52,403 nucleotides of DNA from the NCBI GenBank assembly GCA_946497035.1, contig CAMMIW010000016.1:1-52403 (forward strand). Direction: 5' to 3'. The DNA comes from an uncultured Eubacteriaceae bacterium (GTDB lineage: Bacteria; Bacillota; Clostridia; Lachnospirales; CAG-274). The translations under genes and the position numbers were made by a program. Of this stretch, positions 24,558 to 31,719 are shown piece after piece; positions within the stretch are counted from its first letter, which is position 1, and every line of letters begins with the position of its first letter. The notes below the pieces were generated by a model that worked only from the letters and a program-made list of their open reading frames with translations, searched no databases and was not told the DNA's origin.

Positions 24558-25308
24558 ATATATTTTCTAATTGTTCTATAAAAGATGTACTTTTTAAATT
24601 TGTATACAAATGTGCATTTAAAAGCTTTTTACTTACTAAAGATAAATCGTTTAAAACATTATCTGAAACATTAAAATTATAAAGTTTATCTATAGAAGAT
24701 GATAAAATATGCTTTATAACTAATATAGTATTATTATTTATTTTTATTAAATATTGCTCATAGCTTTTACATCCTTTACAAATAATACCATTATTACCCC
24801 AATATACATCTATATCATCATTAATAGGCTTGTTACAATAAGTACAATTATTTATAAGGGGCATATATCCATTTAGCTGTAAAAATTTAATTTCAAATAT
24901 TTTTGCTATTAATTTTGGCGATATAACTGTAGATTTCGATAAAATAAGCAAAGATTTTAAAAGCAATAACATTACATCATTTATAGGTGTTGCTTCTTGT
25001 GTATTTTTATCTACAAACTCCAAAAAATATGTACCATAAGCTAGAGAATCTAAATCTTCAGTAAGTCCATAAAAATTTTCTATTATATCTATTTGATTTA
25101 AAGTTAAAGTTCTTCCATTATCATATATAATAAAATCGGCATATGAAAATAGAGAAGAACCTACCAAAAGTTTGCTTTTGCTATTTCTACAATTTTTTGC
25201 CCATACGGTAAATTTGCCATAATCTTTTAATAATATAATAAGTGATTTATCGTTATCACCTACCAAATTTTCTTTTATTATAATACCCCTAGCTTTAAAT
25301 GTACTCAT
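24556..25308 (-). CDS. recO: DNA repair protein RecO
   Basis: 250 residues. An N-terminal OB fold (FKARGIIIKENLVGDNDKSL, then GKFTVWAKNCRNSKSKL) is followed by a helical domain and a C4-type zinc site (CTYCNKP and ICKGC). RecO loads RecA onto SSB-coated single strands in the RecFOR pathway. It is the last gene of the yqfC-to-recO cluster and starts 11 bp after the YqzL-like gene, with AAGGAAGGAT as ribosome binding site. Confidence 0.9.
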   Translation of the reverse strand: MSTFKARGIIIKENLVGDNDKSLIILLKDYGKFTVWAKNCRNSKSKLLVGSSLFSYADFIIYDNGRTLTLNQIDIIENFYGLTEDLDSLAYGTYFLEFVDKNTQEATPINDVMLLLLKSLLILSKSTVISPKLIAKIFEIKFLQLNGYMPLINNCTYCNKPINDDIDVYWGNNGIICKGCKSYEQYLIKINNNTILVIKHILSSSIDKLYNFNVSDNVLNDLSLVSKKLLNAHLYTNLKSTSFIEQLENI

Positions 25309-25319
25309 TTTATCCTTCC

Positions 25320-25436
25320 TTAATAACCCATCTTATTTTTTTCTTCCCTTGTTTTTTCATTTTTATATTCTTTATATGCTAAAAATGCATTAATATCTCC
25401 ACTTTTTTCAAAAATATTCCAAAATAAGTTTTCCAT
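25320..25436 (-). CDS. yqzL: YqzL-like small protein
   Basis: 38 residues, too short for most callers: MENLFWNIFEKSGDINAFLA, then a charged YKEYKNEKTREEKNK tail. The pattern of a short FWxxFxxTGxxxxYLxYK core between era and recO is that of the YqzL family in Firmicutes. Its function is unknown. GGGGG, 7 nt before the ATG, is the only candidate ribosome binding site. That site lies in the right arm of a long inverted repeat, so translation may be controlled by RNA structure. Confidence 0.72.
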   Translation of the reverse strand: MENLFWNIFEKSGDINAFLAYKEYKNEKTREEKNKMGY

Positions 25437-25442
25437 AATTAA

Positions 25443-25528
25443 GCCCCCATTTATAATATAATATATAATACATATTTTTAGTAAATTAAATATTTATATA
25501 CTATTGAAAATTTACCATAAAAGGGGGC
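25443..25528 (-). promoter_or_regulatory. structured leader that can hide the yqzL ribosome binding site
   Basis: Read on the minus strand, GCCCCCTTTTAT (25528-25517) pairs with ATAAATGGGGGC (25454-25443) over 12 positions with one mismatch, enclosing 62 nt. The GGGGG of the second arm is the apparent ribosome binding site of yqzL. A smaller internal stem (GTAAATT/AATTTAC) lies inside. Six consecutive G-C pairs are striking in such AT-rich DNA. Confidence 0.45.
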
Positions 25529-25544
25529 AATATACTATTGACAA

Positions 25545-26450
25545 TTATATTTGTTTTTGATCATATCCAAAATTTTTTAATAAAAAGTCGCTGTCTCGCC
25601 AATCTTTTTTAACTTTTATCCATATTTGAAGATTGATAGGTGAGCCTAAAAGTCTTTCTATCTCATATCTTGCGTTAGATCCAATTTTTTTTAACATACA
25701 ACCTTGTTTACCTATTATAATACCTTTGTGAGAATCTCGTTCACAATATATAGTTGCTTGTATATCTATAATATCTTTATTTTGTCTAGGCTTCATAGAG
25801 CTAACCTCAACAGCTATACCGTGTGGTATTTCATCTTGTAAAAGCTTTAAAGATTTTTCTCTAATAATCTCTGAAACAATTTGTCTCTCTGGTTGATCTG
25901 TTATCATATCACTAGGAAAAAACTGTGGACCTTCTGGTAAATATTTTTTTATACATTTTAAAAGATTATCTTTATTTTTACCTTTCAAAGCAGATACAGG
26001 TATTATCTCCGCAAAGTTATAAACAGATTTATAGCTTTCTATAACAGCTAAAATATCTTCTGGCGATATTGTGTCTATTTTATTTATTATTAAAAATACA
26101 GGTGTTTTTACATTTTCTAATCTTTTTATAATAGATAAATCAGATTCTTTAATTTTTTCAAAAGGCTCTATAAGATATAATACTATATCTACTTCATTTA
26201 AAGTAGTTTCGGCAGATTTTACCATATAGTTACCTAATTTAGATTTTGGTTTGTGTATACCTGGTGTATCTATAAATATAGCTTGAAAATCATCTTCTGT
26301 TAATATAGATTGTATTTTGTTTCTAGTAGTTTGAGGTTTGCTAGATATTATAGCTATTTTTTCTCCTATAAGACTATTCATAAGGGTAGATTTACCAACG
26401 TTTGGCCTACCTATTAACGATACAAACCCTGAGCGGAAATTATTATACAT
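25545..26450 (-). CDS. era: GTPase Era
   Basis: 301 residues, the normal length. GTPase motifs are G1 GRPNVGKST, G2 region QTTRNK, G3 DTPGIHK and G4 NKID. The C-terminal KH RNA-binding domain contains GIIIGKQGCMLKKIG. Era binds the 3' end of 16S rRNA and assists 30S assembly. Its ATG overlaps the preceding acetyltransferase by 8 bp. It sits in the conserved ybeY-era-recO order. Confidence 0.95.
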   Translation of the reverse strand: MYNNFRSGFVSLIGRPNVGKSTLMNSLIGEKIAIISSKPQTTRNKIQSILTEDDFQAIFIDTPGIHKPKSKLGNYMVKSAETTLNEVDIVLYLIEPFEKIKESDLSIIKRLENVKTPVFLIINKIDTISPEDILAVIESYKSVYNFAEIIPVSALKGKNKDNLLKCIKKYLPEGPQFFPSDMITDQPERQIVSEIIREKSLKLLQDEIPHGIAVEVSSMKPRQNKDIIDIQATIYCERDSHKGIIIGKQGCMLKKIGSNARYEIERLLGSPINLQIWIKVKKDWRDSDFLLKNFGYDQKQI

Positions 26451-26988
26451 ATTTATTATCCCTTTCTTTTAAAAATTCTTCTTTTGTTATACAATATACA
26501 TAATGTGGCATATCTATATTATAATAGTGTTTTATTATTGTTATTGTTTTTTTCATATTATTTCTTTTAGCAACATTTTGAGAAGATATATTATTATCTC
26601 TAATTATTGAATATATTTTATTTAATTTTAAAGTATTAAATCCGTATTTTTTTAAAGCTTTAGCACATTCTATCGCATATCCTTTTTTCCAATATTCTTT
26701 TTTTAGTAAATATCCTATTTCATCTAAAAGATTACTATTTATATTTTGTTTGGTAATACCTGCTTGTCCTATAAATTTATTATTTTCCTTTAAAAATACA
26801 CCTAAAAGGCCATATCCTTCTTTTTTATACCTATTTTGTTGGTTATTAAACCAGTCTTCACATTCTTTTTCAGAAAAAGGGTGTTCATAAGCATACATAA
26901 CCTTTGCATCTTTTAAAAGTAATTTTAAATCTTGAAAATTTTCTATAGTAAGTGGTTTTAATATTAACCTTTCTGTTTCTATTAACAT
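26443..26988 (-). CDS. GNAT acetyltransferase, RimJ/RimL type
   Basis: 181 residues of the Acetyltransf_3 branch: IETERLILKPLTIENFQDL at the N-terminus, IGQAGITKQ, the acetyl-CoA-binding stretch YLLKKEYWKKGYAIECAKAL, and NNISSQNVAKRNNM near the end. Relatives acetylate ribosomal protein N-termini or small molecules; the substrate here is unknown. It occupies the place where dgkA and cdd often lie between ybeY and era, with an 8-bp overlap into era, so it is an insertion into a conserved cluster. Confidence 0.82.
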   Translation of the reverse strand: MLIETERLILKPLTIENFQDLKLLLKDAKVMYAYEHPFSEKECEDWFNNQQNRYKKEGYGLLGVFLKENNKFIGQAGITKQNINSNLLDEIGYLLKKEYWKKGYAIECAKALKKYGFNTLKLNKIYSIIRDNNISSQNVAKRNNMKKTITIIKHYYNIDMPHYVYCITKEEFLKERDNKYV

Positions 26989-26989
26989 T

Positions 26990-27448
26990 TTATCTCCTAA
27001 TATTTAAGTTATTCAAAATAATTTCTTGTTTTTCAAACATAACCTTTTCTTCTTCTTCTGTCATATGGTCATATCCTAAAAGATGTAACATACTATGAAC
27101 TGTTAAAAAGCATAATTCACGTTTTAAAGAATGACCATAATCATTAGCTTGAGAAATGGCCTTATCAATACTTATTATTATATCTCCAATAGGAATAGGA
27201 CAAACCATATTATTAATATTATTAAAATCATCTAGTAGGGGAAAAGATAAAACATCTGTTTCTTTATCTATATTTCTATGTAAATTATTAATTTTTCTAA
27301 TTTCATCATTATTTACAATAGATAAGCTTATTTCTATATCTTCTGTAAAATTTTCTAATTTAAGGCTTTCTTTCATACAATTTTTCATTAAATTAAAAGT
27401 TTCTTCATCTATTGTATAATTTGTGTTATTATCAAATAAAAGCTCCAT
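26990..27448 (-). CDS. ybeY: rRNA maturation endoribonuclease YbeY
   Basis: 152 residues. The zinc-binding signature HSMLHLLGYDH (HxxxHxxxxxH) is intact, preceded by DVLSFPLLDD and PIPIGDIIIS. YbeY acts in 16S rRNA 3'-end maturation and ribosome quality control. It follows phoH in a conserved order; only one base separates its stop from the acetyltransferase gene. Confidence 0.93.
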   Translation of the reverse strand: MELLFDNNTNYTIDEETFNLMKNCMKESLKLENFTEDIEISLSIVNNDEIRKINNLHRNIDKETDVLSFPLLDDFNNINNMVCPIPIGDIIISIDKAISQANDYGHSLKRELCFLTVHSMLHLLGYDHMTEEEEKVMFEKQEIILNNLNIRR

Positions 27449-27488
27449 AAAAACTCCTTAATTTTATAGTAAATGATTGTTTTTTCAA

Positions 27489-28499
27489 TCATTTACTATA
27501 TTTTTTATTTTGTTTTTTCATTTGTTTTTCTTTAATTTTTTCTTTGTCTTTTTCTAATTTTTCATATGCACCTATTATTTTTTGTACAAGAGGGTGTCTT
27601 ACAACATCTTTATTATTTAATTTACATATACCTATATCTTCTATATTTTCTAATATTTTAACCGCATCAATTAATCCTGAATTTTTGCCTGTTGGTAAAT
27701 CTATTTGAGTTAAATCGCCTGTAATAACAGCTTTAGAACCAAATCCTATACGAGTTAAAAACATTTTCATTTGCTCTGGCGTTGTATTTTGTGCCTCATC
27801 TAATATAATAAAAGCATTATCTAAAGTTCTACCACGCATATAGGCTAGGGGAGCAACCTCTATAGCACCTTTTTCCATATTTTTTTGAAAATTTTCTACC
27901 CCCATAATATCGTATAAAGCATCATATAATGGTCTTAAATAAGGGTCTACTTTTTGTTGCAAATCTCCTGGTAAAAAACCTAAATGTTCACCAGCTTCTA
28001 TAGCAGGTCTAGTTAAAATAATACGGTTTACCTCATTATTTTTAAAAGCGGTAATAGCCATAGCCATAGCTAAATATGTTTTACCTGTACCAGCAGGGCC
28101 TATACCAAAAACAATAGTATTTTTTCTAATAGTATCTATATAATTTTTTTGCCCTATAGTTTTAGGTTTAACAGGACGGCCAGAGATATTAACACAAATA
28201 AAATCGTCATTTATTTTTTCTATTTCATTAAATTTTTCATCTTCTACTTGTGCTATAAGATAATTAATAGTTTGCTCTGTTATTTCTTCTCCACGGTTAC
28301 ATATAGATATTAACGATTTTAAAACTTTTTCTGCTTTACCTAGAGAATATTTGCTACCAGATACTATTATATCTTCTCCTCTATTTACTATATTAACGGC
28401 AAAGCTTCGTTCAATTTTTTTAATATTTATATCATATTGGCCAAAAACATTTAAAATTTGATTATTGGCTATTTGTAGTTTCATCTGTTCCATTTTCAA
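27489..28499 (-). CDS. phoH: PhoH-like ATPase
   Basis: About 336 residues. An N-terminal KH-like region is followed by the PhoH P-loop domain: GPAGTGKTYLAMAMA (Walker A), ILTRPAIEAGEHLGFLPGDL, FIILDEAQNTTPEQMKMFL (Walker B) and VITGDLTQIDLP. It is thought to act in RNA metabolism with YbeY. The frame is open up to an ATG at 28514, but GGGAG lies 5 nt before an in-frame TTG at 28499, which is the start I chose; ATG 28493 is the other option. All choices overlap yqfD. Confidence 0.88.
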   Translation of the reverse strand: MKMEQMKLQIANNQILNVFGQYDINIKKIERSFAVNIVNRGEDIIVSGSKYSLGKAEKVLKSLISICNRGEEITEQTINYLIAQVEDEKFNEIEKINDDFICVNISGRPVKPKTIGQKNYIDTIRKNTIVFGIGPAGTGKTYLAMAMAITAFKNNEVNRIILTRPAIEAGEHLGFLPGDLQQKVDPYLRPLYDALYDIMGVENFQKNMEKGAIEVAPLAYMRGRTLDNAFIILDEAQNTTPEQMKMFLTRIGFGSKAVITGDLTQIDLPTGKNSGLIDAVKILENIEDIGICKLNNKDVVRHPLVQKIIGAYEKLEKDKEKIKEKQMKKQNKKYSK

Positions 28500-29715
28500 T
28501 GTTGCTCCCTTCATTTTGATAGCTAACAGATATAGGTACTCTTTCTCCTATATCTTCTATTAATGTTATTTTAGCGATAGCTATCAATTCATTTTCTAAT
28601 TGTTCATAAAAAATTTCTTTATTTAAAATATCAGAAGAAAAATCTATTTCTTCTATAATTTTTTCTGTTATAAGCTTATTAGCATATAATTTAGCTTCAT
28701 CTATAGAATATGTTTTTTTCTTAGGTATATACTCTTTATACTCGGTTTTTTTTATAATAAAAGGTAAATAAAAGTTTTCTGTCAGTTTTAATTGTTTTCT
28801 AGATGTTACTATTGTATAATCTTGATATTTAATATTATTAAATAATTTTAAAGTAAATCTCTTATTAAATGCAAAAAAATCATATGTAACTTTTTTATTT
28901 CCTGTATAATTTTTAATATAATAGTCTAAAGGTACATTAACTTTTATTTCTTTTTCAACTTTAGCTTTTATATCAGCGTCAGAATATGTATTATATGTAC
29001 CTTTAATTTCTTCGCCTTCTTTTAAAAATAGCTCTCCCGACACGAGTATATCGCCTTTTTGCACAACATCTTTTGCTTTTACAAGAGGGCGACCTGTTCT
29101 TGTAACAATATTTGTTATAATGCCTGTTTCTTTAGCTATTATATCACAAGGTTCATTATTTTGTGTAGTATTTTCTTTTTTTATATTTTCAGATATGCTT
29201 ATAGTGGCTTTTGTTCCTTCTATTCTAATATTTGCCCAAGATATGTTATCAAAATTATTTTTTAAATCAGATTGTATATTTTTTATATTTATTTTTCTTT
29301 TGAAAGCACCTAAATATAAGCCATTGTCTTCACAAAAAGCTAAAATTTGGTTATTATCTATTTGGTTATTACCTATAACTTGTATAGTCCATATAAAAGA
29401 AGAAAAATAATATAATAAAAATACAAAAAATATAATGCTTATAAAAAACATTTTTCTTTTTCTATTTTTAAATATAAAAAATGGCATACCATATCTAAAA
29501 ATAATTTTATATTTACAACCAGTTTTTTTAGATATAATTTTTAACTGTTTAAAGTCTTTTATGCTTATTCTACATATAACACCATCGTTAACTTCTTCTA
29601 ATTTATAAATATTTATATTTTTATTTAAACATAAATTTAAAAATCTTTCAATAGAAAATCCTACAATTTTTATAATAACATATCCTTTAAAGTAATTCCA
29701 TAAAAATTTAAACAT
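28462..29715 (-). CDS. yqfD: sporulation protein YqfD
   Basis: 417 residues. A cytoplasmic N-terminal part (about 1-85) with FLNLCLNKNINIYKL is followed by one membrane segment (about 88-110, FFISIIFFVFLLYYFSSFIW). The extracytoplasmic part holds a POTRA-like region and a conserved GITNIVTRTGRPLVKAKDVV core. YqfD proteins are made in the mother cell and are needed for normal spore formation in Bacillus; the biochemical role is unknown. It follows yqfC by 12 bp, and its 3' end overlaps phoH. Confidence 0.88.
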   Translation of the reverse strand: MFKFLWNYFKGYVIIKIVGFSIERFLNLCLNKNINIYKLEEVNDGVICRISIKDFKQLKIISKKTGCKYKIIFRYGMPFFIFKNRKRKMFFISIIFFVFLLYYFSSFIWTIQVIGNNQIDNNQILAFCEDNGLYLGAFKRKINIKNIQSDLKNNFDNISWANIRIEGTKATISISENIKKENTTQNNEPCDIIAKETGIITNIVTRTGRPLVKAKDVVQKGDILVSGELFLKEGEEIKGTYNTYSDADIKAKVEKEIKVNVPLDYYIKNYTGNKKVTYDFFAFNKRFTLKLFNNIKYQDYTIVTSRKQLKLTENFYLPFIIKKTEYKEYIPKKKTYSIDEAKLYANKLITEKIIEEIDFSSDILNKEIFYEQLENELIAIAKITLIEDIGERVPISVSYQNEGSNIENGTDETTNSQ

Positions 29716-29727
29716 TATTTCACCAAC

Positions 29728-30021
29728 CTAAATAAATTCAAACTGTATTAAAATACCTTTTATAGATATTTTATTTTTATTAAGCTCTTTTAAAAAAAGA
29801 TTTTTTCCAACAATTTTAAATATACCTGAAGATGTATTAACCTTTATAATCTCGTTAGAATATTGGACTATATTTTTAAAATTTTCAATAATTATTTTAG
29901 ATCTTCCTATAACTGTTATAAGCGGTACATTTAAAACTATTTCGCTAGGTATCTCTATACCTTCAGATAAACCATCTTTTATAGACTTTATAAACTTATT
30001 GGTAGCTTTGTTTTTTTTCAT
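29728..30021 (-). CDS. yqfC: sporulation protein YqfC
   Basis: 97 residues of the YabP/YqfC family: EGIEIPSEIVLNVPLITVIG, then a short beta-rich domain ending with NKISIKGILIQFEFI. It is the first gene of the yqfC-to-recO run and probably acts with YqfD at the forespore membrane. A strong AAAGGAGG site precedes the ATG. Its presence supports a spore-forming host. Confidence 0.88.
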   Translation of the reverse strand: MKKNKATNKFIKSIKDGLSEGIEIPSEIVLNVPLITVIGRSKIIIENFKNIVQYSNEIIKVNTSSGIFKIVGKNLFLKELNKNKISIKGILIQFEFI

Positions 30022-30086
30022 AATAAATCTACCTCCTTTAGCAATAAATTATATGTTAAATTTATGTTAATTAGAATGGAAATCTA

Positions 30087-30115
30087 TTTTCAACAAAAAA
30101 TTTTTATAGTATAAT
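30087..30115 (+). promoter_or_regulatory. probable promoter of the histidine kinase gene
   Basis: TTTTCA (30087-30092) and TATAAT (30110-30115) have 17-bp spacing. The -10 box is perfect and the -35 matches four of six positions. Confidence 0.5.
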
Positions 30116-30150
30116 ATTTATTAACTTATAATTGTGAAAGGTGATTTTTA

Positions 30151-31569
30151 ATGAATACATTATTTAAAAAGCAGTTTGTTATGCAATCTTTTGTTCTTAT
30201 AATAAGCTTTGCCCTTTTAGGAGCAGGGCTTACAAAAGCCTTTAGTTCATTTTTTGTAGAACAAAAAAAAGATATACTTATAGAACAAAGCAAAAAAATA
30301 TCTAAAACATTTAAACAAGCCTATTTTTTAGAAGGTAGATATGGTCTATTAGCTTTACAAAATGAAATTGAAATATTAGAAGAATATATAAATGCTAGTT
30401 TTGTTTTTGTAGATAATGAAGATAATATAAAAATTATGTCTAGCGATATTGATTCTAAATGGTATAATAAAAAAGTAAATTTTGAAAAAAACTTAAAAGA
30501 AGGTAAAAACGGATATTATTATGAAATACAAGGAACAATGGGTGGTATATTTGATGAACCTATGCTTAGTATTGGTAGACCTATGACTATAAATGAAGTA
30601 TATATAGGTACAATATTTATAAATACACCTGTTACAGATTTATTTTTAACAGTAGAAAAAGCCTATCAAATAATAATGTTATTTACAGTTTTTGCTATAA
30701 TAGGGGCTTTTGTTTTAGTTTATTTATTTTCTAAAAAAATTAGTCTGCCTCTTATAGAAATTAATAATGCTGCTAAAATTATGGCTAATGGAGATTTTAA
30801 AAAACGTATATACATAAATAGTAAAGATGAAATAGGCCAATTAGCAAATGTTTTAAACGATATGGCAGAAAGTTTAGATGAGCAAGAAAAACGCAGACGA
30901 GAATTTATATCAAATATATCACACGATATACGTTCACCGTTAACATCTATGAAAGGGTTTTTGCAAGCTATTATAGATGGAACTATACCAGAAGAGAAAA
31001 AAGAAAAATATATAAATGTTGTTTTAGAAGAAACAGAAAGATTAACTATTTTAGCTAATAATATTTTAGATATTAATAGGCTAGAAGATATGGATAATCA
31101 AAATAGCAATGTTAATTTTGATTTAAACGAGCTTATAAGAAGAATTATTATAAGCTTTGAGGCTAGGGTAGTGAGTAAAAATTTAAACATACAAATATCT
31201 TTTGGAGAAAAAGAAACATTTGTTTTTGCCGATTTAGAAAAAACTCAAAGAGTAGTTTATAATCTTATTGATAATGCTATAAAATTTACAGAAGATAACA
31301 AATCTATTTTTATATCTACAAATATTAAATTAGATAAAGTTTATGTATCTATAAAAGATGAAGGGCCAGGCATATCTTTAGAAGATCAAAAAAGAATTTT
31401 TGATAGGTTTTACAAAGCAGATTATTCTAGAGGTAAAGATAAAAAAGGTAGTGGACTTGGACTTTCTATTGTAAAAGAATTTATACTTTCTCAAGGAGAA
31501 AATATAGAACTAAAAAGTGAGCTTAACAAAGGTAGCGAATTTATATTTACACTTACAAAATCTGAATAA
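30151..31569 (+). CDS. membrane sensor histidine kinase
   Basis: 472 residues. Two membrane segments (about 13-33 and 172-194) flank an extracellular sensor of about 135 residues. HAMP (about 192-245) comes next. The HisKA domain carries phospho-acceptor H258 in ISNISHDIRSPLTSMKGF. The HATPase domain shows the N box (NLIDNAIKF), G1 (DEGPGIS) and G2 (GSGLGLSIV). It looks fully functional. No response regulator gene is adjacent, so its partner lies elsewhere. GAAAGGTGAT precedes the ATG. It is divergent from yqfC and ends at a group of hairpins. Confidence 0.9.
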   Translation: MNTLFKKQFVMQSFVLIISFALLGAGLTKAFSSFFVEQKKDILIEQSKKISKTFKQAYFLEGRYGLLALQNEIEILEEYINASFVFVDNEDNIKIMSSDIDSKWYNKKVNFEKNLKEGKNGYYYEIQGTMGGIFDEPMLSIGRPMTINEVYIGTIFINTPVTDLFLTVEKAYQIIMLFTVFAIIGAFVLVYLFSKKISLPLIEINNAAKIMANGDFKKRIYINSKDEIGQLANVLNDMAESLDEQEKRRREFISNISHDIRSPLTSMKGFLQAIIDGTIPEEKKEKYINVVLEETERLTILANNILDINRLEDMDNQNSNVNFDLNELIRRIIISFEARVVSKNLNIQISFGEKETFVFADLEKTQRVVYNLIDNAIKFTEDNKSIFISTNIKLDKVYVSIKDEGPGISLEDQKRIFDRFYKADYSRGKDKKGSGLGLSIVKEFILSQGENIELKSELNKGSEFIFTLTKSE

Positions 31570-31582
31570 TAATTAAAAAATA

Positions 31583-31615
31583 ATACCTTATAAATAGAAA
31601 TTATTTATAGGGTAT
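31583..31615 (+). terminator. terminator downstream of the histidine kinase gene
   Basis: ATACCTTATAAATA (31583-31596) and TATTTATAGGGTAT (31602-31615) form a 14-bp stem with one G-U pair and a 5-nt loop, followed by ATATATTT. Confidence 0.6.
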
Positions 31616-31623
31616 ATATATTT

Positions 31624-31657
31624 AACTATTCGCAAAATTAAACTTTTGCGAATAGTT
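31624..31657. repeat. 14-bp perfect inverted repeat
   Basis: AACTATTCGCAAAA (31624-31637) and TTTTGCGAATAGTT (31644-31657) enclose TTAAAC. The CGCAAAA/TTTTGCG core is notable in this AT-rich setting. It is the middle of three tandem hairpins between convergent genes and lacks a downstream T tract. Confidence 0.6.
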
Positions 31658-31686
31658 ATGCAATAAAAATGAAACACATTATAATA

Positions 31687-31715
31687 TATGGCTATAGATA
31701 TTTTCTATAGCCATA
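31687..31715. terminator. hairpin terminator between the convergent kinase and ATPase genes
   Basis: TATGGCTATAGA (31687-31698) and TCTATAGCCATA (31704-31715) pair perfectly over 12 bp with a 5-nt loop. T-rich sequence follows on the plus strand. The ATPase stop lies a few bases away on the other strand. Confidence 0.65.
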
Positions 31716-31719
31716 ATTT

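Noticed and set aside
29059..29410. Plus-strand frames inside yqfD and many similar frames opposite real genes
   Set aside because: They lie opposite strong coding sequence, lack ribosome binding sites and show antisense-type composition.
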